From Sulfuricurvum sp. (GTDB lineage: Bacteria; Campylobacterota; Campylobacteria; Campylobacterales; Sulfurimonadaceae): a stretch of DNA of 41,437 bases. The number at the start of each line of letters is the position of its first letter. Position 1 is the first letter of the stretch. The position numbers were made by a program, and so were the translations under genes. Of this stretch, positions 34,834 through 41,437 are shown in pieces. The stretch is taken from contig JAGXFM010000069.1 in assembly GCA_024637215.1 (NCBI GenBank), positions 1 through 41,437 on the forward strand, in the 5' to 3' direction. The notes under the pieces are model-generated. The model saw only the letters and a list, made by a program, of their open reading frames with translations, did no database searches and was not told the DNA's origin.

Positions 34834-35075
34834 TAGAGAATATGAACCTCGTACATGTATTCATTCGCGGAAAGTCCGTATTTTACTTCGCGCATATAAA
34901 AACTTTTCCCTTCCCCTTCAAAATGATCTTGCAATGCTAGAAGATCTTTGTGTGAATTTTCACGATCAAAATACAGAATTGATGAATTGCTTTTCTCTAC
35001 CATTTCAGTAATTTTTTTAAGATCGATTTTACGCGGTTTTGCGTCGTGTTCGCTACGTGCGAGTTTGAGTTCCAT
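34833..35075 (-). CDS. HP0268-family small protein (possible nuclease)
   Basis: This 80-residue protein matches, from memory, Helicobacter pylori HP0268 in length and pattern: MELKLAR start, [40 protein letters not shown] end. HP0268 has been described as having a fold like Smr nickases with nuclease activity. That activity is not shown for this protein. It is first in the unit that continues with miaB and is divergent from nusA, an arrangement that appears specific to Campylobacterota. The ribosome site AAGGG lies before the ATG. Confidence 0.85.
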   Translation of the reverse strand: MELKLARSEHDAKPRKIDLKKITEMVEKSNSSILYFDRENSHKDLLALQDHFEGEGKSFYMREVKYGLSANEYMYEVHIL

Positions 35076-35114
35076 TGGGTTTCCCTTTTTAGTAGAGTTC
35101 TTGATATTAGGGGG

Positions 35115-35120
35115 ATTATA
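35115..35120 (-). promoter_or_regulatory. -10 box upstream of the HP0268-like/miaB unit
   Basis: A perfect TATAAT on the minus strand lies 39 bases before the ATG at 35075. There is no clear -35 box. It would drive the seven-gene unit that ends with the PilO-like gene, unless internal promoters exist. Confidence 0.5.
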
Positions 35121-35159
35121 GCGGTGATATGATAAATATCCTATTAAGAGAAATTTATG

Positions 35160-35165
35160 TATAAT
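35160..35165 (+). promoter_or_regulatory. -10 box upstream of nusA
   Basis: TATAAT lies 75 bases before the nusA ATG, leaving a leader of roughly 70 bases. The -35 region shows no TTGACA-like box. AGAGGA before the ATG is the ribosome site. Confidence 0.5.
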
Positions 35166-35240
35166 ACTTCTCCTTCATAAAAAAAGCTTTCCCAACCAAC
35201 CAAATTTTTTATGAGTTACAATCATTAAGAGGATAGTCCT

Positions 35241-36371
35241 ATGGAAAATATTTTAGACATTATTGATTCAATTGCCAATGAAAAAGGGCTTAGCCGTGAA
35301 AATGTTCAAGAGGCAATCAAAACCTCTTTTATCCAAACTGCCAAACGAATTATCAATCCGACATTTGCTTTTGAAGCCGATATTGATGACCGTACCAAAG
35401 ATGTAAAACTACGCCAAATCATTACCGTCGTTGCCGATGATGCAGCGGAGATTGAAGGGGAAGAAGCCGGCGCCTATATGAGTATCACAAGCGCTTTAGA
35501 GATTGATGAAGAAGCAGAAATCGGCGATCAGCTCCAAATGGAACATGACATTGAGAGTTATGGTCGCAATGCATTCGCTACCTTGCACCGAGAGATCGAA
35601 TTTCATATCCAACGCCTTGTGGAAAATGAACTCTACGATAAGTACAAAAGCAAAATCAACCAGATTGTCTCCGGTCGGGTTACCCGCGTCGATAACGATC
35701 AAAATACCACCATTGAGATTGATGAAATTCGTGCGGTTCTCCCGATGAAAAGCCGTATCAAAGGTGAAAAATTCAAAGTCGGCGATGTCGTCAGTGCAAT
35801 TGTTCGCCGTGTCCATGTCGATAAAGCCAACGGTATTTCTATGGAGCTGTCCCGTACTGCTCCAAAATTCCTCGAAGAGCTTTTAGCACTTGAAGTACCT
35901 GAAATCAAAGACGGTATCGTTGTCATCGAAAAATGCGCCCGTATTCCGGGAGAACGTGCAAAAATCGCCCTTTATACTAACCGTCCTCAAATCGATCCGA
36001 TTGGTGCGACAGTCGGAGTACGGGGTGTCCGTATCAACGCCGTTAGTGAAGAGTTATGTGGTGAAAATATTGACTGTGTCGAGTACAGCTCGTCACCGGA
36101 ACTTTTTATCTCTCGAGCAATGAGCCCCGCGATTATTAGTGCCGTTGTGGTTTCCGAAGAGGGAGATGAGAAAAAAGCGATTGTTACCTTGCCAAGTGAT
36201 CAAAAATCAAAAGCCATCGGTAAAAGTGGAATCAATATCCGTCTTGCCTCAATGCTAACAGGTTATACCATCGAACTCAACGAAGTAGGCGGAAGTGTTC
36301 AAATGGGTGAAAAAGCTGGGGAAGAGAAAAAAGAGGGGCTTAGTTCACTCGAAGCATTGTTTGGAAATTAA
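35241..36371 (+). CDS. nusA: Transcription termination/antitermination factor NusA
   Basis: NusA binds RNA polymerase and nascent RNA, controlling pausing, termination and antitermination. The 376-residue protein has the N-terminal polymerase-binding domain (MENILDIIDSIANEKGLSRE) and an S1 domain (about 135-200, SGRVTRVDNDQNTTIEID). Two KH domains follow, the first with DPIGATVGVRGVRINAVSEEL and the second with KAIGKSGINIRLASMLTGY. The E. coli acidic repeats are absent, as in other short NusA proteins. It is a lone plus-strand gene here, converging on the permease gene with a 4-base overlap. In many bacteria nusA is in an operon with infB; here it is not. Confidence 0.96.
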   Translation: MENILDIIDSIANEKGLSRENVQEAIKTSFIQTAKRIINPTFAFEADIDDRTKDVKLRQIITVVADDAAEIEGEEAGAYMSITSALEIDEEAEIGDQLQMEHDIESYGRNAFATLHREIEFHIQRLVENELYDKYKSKINQIVSGRVTRVDNDQNTTIEIDEIRAVLPMKSRIKGEKFKVGDVVSAIVRRVHVDKANGISMELSRTAPKFLEELLALEVPEIKDGIVVIEKCARIPGERAKIALYTNRPQIDPIGATVGVRGVRINAVSEELCGENIDCVEYSSSPELFISRAMSPAIISAVVVSEEGDEKKAIVTLPSDQKSKAIGKSGINIRLASMLTGYTIELNEVGGSVQMGEKAGEEKKEGLSSLEALFGN

Positions 36372-37321
36372 CGTTTTACAAATGGATTAAGCTTCAATAG
36401 CACCGCATCGGCAATTTGATTGCCGATTAGCGTCAAAAACGCACTCATCATCAAAATTCCCATAATCACCGGATAATCTCGACTCATTGCACTTAAATAA
36501 AACAGTTGCCCCATCCCCTCAATTCCAAAAATCGATTCAAGTATCACCGAGCCCCCGATTAATCCCGGAAGAGAAAGTCCGAGAATTGTCACAATAGGGG
36601 GAAGAAGATTAGGAAGAATGTAATGACGGATTATTTTTCCCTCTTCTATCCCGCGAACTCGTGCAAAATAAATATAGTCGCTTTTAAGAATTTCAAGAGT
36701 GAGTGAGCGGATATAAAGAACCAAGCTCCCGACTCCGACAAATACCATTACTATGATCGGTAATGTCAAATGCCATGCCATATCGAGATAGTATCCAAAA
36801 CCTTCAGGAGGTTCCAGCGAATGCATCCCAGCGATCGGAAACCATCCCAGCGTAACGCTAAGAATCATCATAAGCACTAGCGCAAGATAATACGAAGGCA
36901 TCGCAAAACTGAGCAGTGCAAACTGACTCAAAAAAGTATCGACTTTTTTTCCATGAGAAAGTGCCGCTTTTATCCCCATCCAAAGAGATAATACAAAGGT
37001 TAATGCCATTGCAATCATATTCATCCACAGTGTAACGGGCAGACGATCCGATACTACTTCAGAAACCTGTACACCGCTAACAAACGATATACCGAAATTG
37101 AGAGTGAGGAGATTGACAATCCAATCAATGTATTGTTGAAACAACGGCTTATCGAGTCCGTAAATGGCACGCAGCTGCGAAATCGCTTCAGGGGTCATGT
37201 TGGGATTCAGTTCACCCCCCATAAAACTGTTCGGCGCCATATGAATCGCGCCAAATGAGAGTATAGAGATCAAAAAAAGCATTAAGAGTGTGTAGAGTAA
37301 TGATTTGAGTAAATATTTCAT
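36368..37321 (-). CDS. DppB/OppB-type ABC transporter permease
   Basis: This 317-residue inner-membrane protein is a dipeptide/nickel-type permease: N-terminal helix (LLKSLLYTLLMLFLISILSF), the family motif IHMAPN, the segment YGLDKPLFQQYIDWIVNLL, and about six helices. The EAA loop that contacts the ATPase reads RGIEEGKIIRHYILPN. The substrate (peptide, nickel or other) cannot be told. It stands alone: no DppC-type permease, ATPase or binding protein is in the window. It ends convergently with nusA (4-base overlap) and begins 78 bases from the end of the porin gene. Confidence 0.9.
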   Translation of the reverse strand: MKYLLKSLLYTLLMLFLISILSFGAIHMAPNSFMGGELNPNMTPEAISQLRAIYGLDKPLFQQYIDWIVNLLTLNFGISFVSGVQVSEVVSDRLPVTLWMNMIAMALTFVLSLWMGIKAALSHGKKVDTFLSQFALLSFAMPSYYLALVLMMILSVTLGWFPIAGMHSLEPPEGFGYYLDMAWHLTLPIIVMVFVGVGSLVLYIRSLTLEILKSDYIYFARVRGIEEGKIIRHYILPNLLPPIVTILGLSLPGLIGGSVILESIFGIEGMGQLFYLSAMSRDYPVIMGILMMSAFLTLIGNQIADAVLLKLNPFVKR

Positions 37322-37390
37322 GTAAGTGATTATAGCGAAAGAGTGAAGGAAAAATAAAAGGAGGATTCATCCCCTAAAGGGGACGAGAAG

Positions 37391-37414
37391 CAAAAACTCT
37401 TAGAAATTAAGAGT
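37391..37414 (-). terminator. Terminator at the porin stop codon
   Basis: On the minus strand ACTCTTA and TAAGAGT form a perfect 7-base stem with loop ATTTC, followed by TTTT. The plus-strand arms are 37396-37402 and 37408-37414. The stem includes the last codons and the TAA stop of the porin. The stem is AT-rich, so it may be moderate in strength. A second small CCCC/GGGG hairpin lies further on near 37372-37383. Confidence 0.6.
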
Positions 37415-38629
37415 CAAGTATGCTTGGATAGTATCATATTGACCACCAGCATTTTGATCGTCAGCATTAGTTGAGATGTATGCCAAAGTAGCATCTAATG
37501 GTCCAAAAGATTTAGACGCTGTTACAGCTACTTCATCCATTTCTTTTGTACTCGCGACTATGTCATTACTAACTGATGTGTAATATACACCAAATTTTGC
37601 AATATCTTTCATAGCGTATTCAGCAGTTAAATTGAATGCTTCAGCATCTTTAGAACCTACATATGTATAGTTCCACCATGCTTCAGTATATAATTTAGAT
37701 TGTCCAGATGCTGCCACGTTTTGAATTTGTACTGAACCTTTATCATCCGCTTGTGAATAAGCAGCTGACACGTTCAATCCTTCAATCCCTTGGTAAGCAA
37801 GCTTAAATGCATACGCTGAAGAATCTTGAGCAGCTGCACCTAAAATACCACCTGTTTTCACATCGATATCAGCATATTGTGCACCGATTTTTACACCTGG
37901 TACCAATTGACAATCAATATCTGCTTGCAACCAAAAAGCATCAGCTACCATTCCAATATTATAATACCATGCTTGTGCAGTCAAAGGTTTAAAAGAGTTA
38001 TTTACAAGTCCAGCTGCATAAGCACCTTTATTCATAAATGTAGTAAACTTATGCCCTTCTCGAAAAATCAAATCACGTTCACCTGCATTAGGTGCTGCTG
38101 TTACAGCGTCAGCACCATTGCTTTTACCTACCCATGCAGCCACAAATGTAGTATCAGGAATATTCTGATTAATCAATACAGCAGCATCAAATGTATTTGC
38201 AACCATTGACCATTTTTCAGAAAATGCTAATGGAGTGTCAAGTTCCATACGACCAACTTTAGCAGTAGTTTTTCCTACAGTTCCAGCAATCCATAGTTCA
38301 CTTGTCCATGATGAATCATCAACTACATTGTCGTGTCTACTCCATGTATTTGCAACAAGATTATTTTCAACCCCAAGTGTACTGATTGCATTCATAGTTA
38401 CACCAAATGATACATCTTTAAGCAAATCTCCCGTAATACCGACACGAAGTGCAGTATCTGCATAACTATTTGCTTTATCAAAAAGATTATCACTAATCCC
38501 TACTGCTTGATCTTTACTATCTGTACCGTAATAAAGTTTCGCATCACCGTTTACTTTAATATTATCGATTGCGAATGCACTTGTACCAAGCAACACAGCT
38601 GCTGCAAGACTCATTTTAACTAACTTCAT
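37400..38629 (-). CDS. Outer-membrane porin-like beta-barrel protein
   Basis: This 409-residue protein has a Sec signal peptide (MKLVKMSLAAAVLLGTSAFA). The mature part opens with IDNIKVNGDAKLYYG and ends in Phe (TIQAYLTLNF), the usual outer-membrane barrel signal. Between are alternating amphipathic strands (GLNVSAAYSQADD, AEFNLTAEYAM-like segments) with few Cys residues. These features fit a trimeric porin of Campylobacterota; the exact family and selectivity are unknown. AAGGAGA stands before the ATG. It is followed by an intrinsic terminator overlapping the stop codon, so it is probably a single-gene unit. Confidence 0.85.
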   Translation of the reverse strand: MKLVKMSLAAAVLLGTSAFAIDNIKVNGDAKLYYGTDSKDQAVGISDNLFDKANSYADTALRVGITGDLLKDVSFGVTMNAISTLGVENNLVANTWSRHDNVVDDSSWTSELWIAGTVGKTTAKVGRMELDTPLAFSEKWSMVANTFDAAVLINQNIPDTTFVAAWVGKSNGADAVTAAPNAGERDLIFREGHKFTTFMNKGAYAAGLVNNSFKPLTAQAWYYNIGMVADAFWLQADIDCQLVPGVKIGAQYADIDVKTGGILGAAAQDSSAYAFKLAYQGIEGLNVSAAYSQADDKGSVQIQNVAASGQSKLYTEAWWNYTYVGSKDAEAFNLTAEYAMKDIAKFGVYYTSVSNDIVASTKEMDEVAVTASKSFGPLDATLAYISTNADDQNAGGQYDTIQAYLTLNF

Positions 38630-38831
38630 TGATTCTCCTTAAATTAAGCTTTACCTTATGTTTTTGTTTCGTCAGGGTTAATTGTAACGCTGCAATTCTT
38701 AAACATAGCTGTGATTTTGAAATTTCATTTACCTATTGTTTACCTAAATAAAACCCCTATTTCGTGGAAGATGACATTTTTGTAAGATTTTTCAAATGAA
38801 TAATCATCATAAATATGAGCCGCTTTTATGG

Positions 38832-38842
38832 TATAGTATAAG
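38832..38842 (+). promoter_or_regulatory. Candidate -10 region of the lipoprotein gene
   Basis: TATAGT and TATAAG overlap in the stretch TATAGTATAAG, 38-48 bases before the ATG. AAAGGA at 38868-38873 is the ribosome site. The 251-base gap between the divergent porin and lipoprotein genes holds this and presumably the porin promoter, which I could not place. Confidence 0.4.
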
Positions 38843-38880
38843 TTAGTATCAAATTATCAAATAAGTCAAAGGATTCTACA

Positions 38881-39303
38881 ATGAATGTTTCGCACATTTT
38901 CACTGCAGTTACAGCCGTGCTACTCGTAAGCGGTTGTGCCAATCGTGAAGGAGTTTCTCCCTCTCAAAATAAATCGCTTCAAACTGTATCGCCAAGTACT
39001 ACGGCAGTATCTGAAGGCGGCGGGATGCAACGTTCGCTTGATGCATGGCTAAAAGAAGAGTGGACACCAATGACCAAAACCGTCCCTGTCGAGACCAAGA
39101 CAACTGCCCCTGATGGTACTGTTGTAACCACCACAACTATAGTGGAAGTCCCTGAACCTGAAAATAATGAGCCGTTTACCTTGCAAAAATATGCGGATAA
39201 ATGGAAAGTGTACCATGAAAATAAAGCGAAGATGAGTGAAGGGAAACCTAAAGAGCCTTCTCATATTGAAATGATGGGTACTCTTCCGGTTGTAGGTAAG
39301 TAA
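38881..39303 (+). CDS. Small lipoprotein of unknown function
   Basis: This 140-residue protein has a lipoprotein signal peptide (TAVTAVLLVSGC) with Cys19 as the lipidated residue. The mature part has a Ser/Thr-rich spacer (about 20-50), a segment SLDAWLKEEWTPMTKT, a Thr/Val-rich stretch (VVTTTTIVEVPEPENN) and a Lys-rich C-terminus (KYADKWKVYHENKAKM). I do not recognise the family. It has its own -10-like region and ribosome site, and an intrinsic terminator follows, so it is a single-gene unit. The two residues after the Cys are Ala and Asn, with no Asp retention signal, so outer-membrane placement is likely. Confidence 0.8.
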   Translation: MNVSHIFTAVTAVLLVSGCANREGVSPSQNKSLQTVSPSTTAVSEGGGMQRSLDAWLKEEWTPMTKTVPVETKTTAPDGTVVTTTTIVEVPEPENNEPFTLQKYADKWKVYHENKAKMSEGKPKEPSHIEMMGTLPVVGK

Positions 39304-39314
39304 CGTTTTGTAAC

Positions 39315-39344
39315 ATAGTTATTCCGCCTTTGCGGAATAACTAT
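39315..39344 (+). terminator. Intrinsic terminator after the lipoprotein gene
   Basis: A perfect 13-base stem (39315-39327 with 39332-39344, arms ATAGTTATTCCGC and GCGGAATAACTAT) encloses a 4-base CTTT loop. It is followed by the T-rich TTATTTTCT on the plus strand. The fabI stop codon begins at the next base, so the hairpin also marks the end of the fabI unit, although no T-run follows on that strand. Confidence 0.85.
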
Positions 39345-40172
<828 letters not shown>

Positions 40173-40892
40173 TTATTCCCCTTTTTCTGTGTTTAATTCT
40201 GCTGCTTGCGCAATCATATCGCAAAAATCGTTTGCACTTAACGAAGCTGAACCGACAAGAATGCCGTCCACATTCTCTAATGCCATAATTTCACCCGCGT
40301 TTTCTATCTTTACACTTCCCCCGTACAATAAGGGAGCATGGGTTTTAGTACGAAGTACTCCATGTAACTGTTCAATATCACGATTAGAAGGGGTTAATCC
40401 CGTGCCGATAGCCCATACCGGCTCATAAGCAAGAATCAGATCCGAATAAGAGAGATCAATCCCCTCAAATTGTTTTTCGATATAAGCCATTAACGACTCG
40501 TTCCCCTCTTTACGTATCTCAAGAGGCTCACCCACACAATAAACAATTACAAAATTTTGCTGGGCAAAAAAACGAAACTTTGCCGCAATTTCCTCTTGTG
40601 TCTCACCAAGAACATGTCGACGTTCAGAATGACCGATTAAAATCGTTTTAACACCAAACTCTTCGAGTTGCTCCAACGCAATCTCTCCCGTAAAAGCGCC
40701 ATTTATAACAGGATAACCGTTTTGAACACCGATCAAGACATTACGAGGATCATGATCCAGTGCGGTAAAGGGAGGAAAGACGATAATCGTGTCTGTGATA
40801 TCGTTTGCACTTACAAATGACTCTACTACCGCCATATAGGCACGTGTCTCTTCACGCGTTTTGTTCGCTTTAAAGTTGGCACACAATATCAT
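40173..40892 (-). CDS. tpiA: Triosephosphate isomerase
   Basis: TpiA interconverts dihydroxyacetone phosphate and glyceraldehyde 3-phosphate. The 239-residue protein is slightly shorter than most but has every catalytic piece: Lys in MILCANFKANKT, His in ILIGHSERRH, Glu in LAYEPVWAIGTG, and the phosphate loop LLYGGSVK followed by DGILVGSASL. AAGGAG stands before the ATG, 12 bases after the pgk stop. It is in an operon with pgk and fabI, coupling triose metabolism to lipid synthesis only by position. Confidence 0.95.
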   Translation of the reverse strand: MILCANFKANKTREETRAYMAVVESFVSANDITDTIIVFPPFTALDHDPRNVLIGVQNGYPVINGAFTGEIALEQLEEFGVKTILIGHSERRHVLGETQEEIAAKFRFFAQQNFVIVYCVGEPLEIRKEGNESLMAYIEKQFEGIDLSYSDLILAYEPVWAIGTGLTPSNRDIEQLHGVLRTKTHAPLLYGGSVKIENAGEIMALENVDGILVGSASLSANDFCDMIAQAAELNTEKGE

Positions 40893-40904
40893 GAGTATCT
40901 CCTT

Positions 40905-41437
40905 TTATTTCATTAACGGTTTAACACCCGGAAGTATTTTACCTTCTAATAATTCTAACGACGCTCCGCCACCGGTTGAGATAAAGCTCATCTCTTCATC
41001 CAAACCGATACGTTGTACCAAGTCAGCCGTATCACCGCCTCCTACTACTGTTGTCGCATAAGAATCCGCTACGAAATGGGCAATCTTATTCGATCCGCGT
41101 GAAAAACGGTCCATTTCATATACGCCCATTGGACCGTTCCATAAAATCGTTTGAACATCGTTTAATACTTGACGATACAAGCGTACCGTAGCCGGTCCGA
41201 TATCCAATCCCATCCATCCTGTCGGAATCTCTTGGACACTGCAAAGACGGCTCATCGCATCCGGTGCAAATTTTTCGGCTGCGACCACATCAACCGGAAG
41301 ATAAAATTTAACACCAAGACGTTTGGCTTCATTCATAACGTTCATCGCTTCATCCAACAAATCATCTTCAACCAAAGAGTTCCCGACATCATGCCCTAAT
41401 GCTTTTAAAAAGGTAAATGCCATCCCTCCGCCGATTA
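40905..41437 (-). CDS. pgk: Phosphoglycerate kinase (5'-truncated by window edge)
   Basis: Only the C-terminal part, about 177 residues, is in the window. The frame enters as [21 protein letters not shown]. It continues with the nucleotide-binding region ([30 protein letters not shown]) and ends with [11 protein letters not shown] and [20 protein letters not shown]. These are the classical C-terminal motifs of phosphoglycerate kinase, which makes ATP from 1,3-bisphosphoglycerate or runs in reverse in autotrophs. The ATG at 41423 is internal. The gene heads at least pgk-tpiA-fabI; the upstream neighbour, often gap, is outside. Confidence 0.96.
   Translation of the reverse strand, partial: IGGGMAFTFLKALGHDVGNSLVEDDLLDEAMNVMNEAKRLGVKFYLPVDVVAAEKFAPDAMSRLCSVQEIPTGWMGLDIGPATVRLYRQVLNDVQTILWNGPMGVYEMDRFSRGSNKIAHFVADSYATTVVGGGDTADLVQRIGLDEEMSFISTGGGASLELLEGKILPGVKPLMK

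Noticed and set aside
36407-36427. Terminator for nusA
   Set aside because: The stem ATCGGCAA/TTGCCGAT is perfect but no T-run follows on the plus strand and it is far inside the permease gene. I list it only as part of the junction pattern.

Overview
This 41.4 kb stretch is chromosomal DNA from a Campylobacterota (epsilonproteobacterial) organism, most like Sulfuricurvum/Sulfurimonas. Evidence seen in the sequence: futalosine-pathway menaquinone synthesis (mqnC), an HP0268-family protein next to miaB and nusA, the lon-bamD-fliW-proC block found in the same order in Campylobacter (from memory), metal-type KdsA, FabI as enoyl reductase, a CetB/Aer-type PAS protein, and dense gene packing with many 1-20 base overlaps. 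The moderate GC content (my visual impression) fits Sulfuricurvum better than the AT-richer relatives; that genus guess is inference. I saw no tRNA, rRNA, insertion sequence, prophage or CRISPR array.

Layout. (1) 1-1292: 3' part of uvrC. (2) 1361-6764, plus strand: a signalling cassette of PAS sensor, PAS-like/tandem-Hpt protein, NIT-domain hybrid histidine kinase with three receiver-like domains, and a CheY-like regulator. (3) 6779-13476, minus strand: a type IV filament cassette that looks like MSHA mshD/O/P/Q: one giant secreted protein, two prepilins and one PilX/MshP-like prepilin. (4) 13761-14294: hpf on a near-consensus promoter. (5) 14291-20072, minus: kdsA-ribH-nusB-mqnC-M16 protease-like-recG, almost without gaps. 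(6) 20149-23087, minus: a ferric-reductase-like membrane protein, a BaiN-type flavoprotein and an NDH-2-like dehydrogenase. (7) 23151-25476, plus: rimO-tilS. (8) 25430-28587, minus: bamD-lon, with lon running convergently into tilS. (9) 28718-29861, plus: fliW-proC. (10) 29868-35075, minus: HP0268-like, miaB, DUF374 acyltransferase, Xer-type recombinase and PilM/PilN/PilO-like genes. (11) 35241-36371: nusA. (12) 36368-38629, minus: an orphan DppB-type permease and a porin. (13) 38881-39303: a small lipoprotein. (14) 39345-41437, minus: pgk (partial)-tpiA-fabI.

How it fits together. Most of the window is housekeeping: DNA repair, ribosome maturation, cofactor and envelope synthesis, central carbon metabolism. 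The accessory interest lies in three places. The phosphorelay cassette carries several domains that have lost key phosphotransfer residues. The MSHA-like minor-pilin/tip-protein operon has a possibly structured leader. The separate PilMNO-like assembly genes sit at the end of an RNA-modification/recombinase operon. Neither filament locus includes a secretin, motor ATPase, platform protein or prepilin peptidase, so those parts must be encoded elsewhere. Convergent gene pairs overlap tightly, and perfect stem-loops sit inside the coding ends at several of these junctions, including a convincing lon terminator inside tilS.
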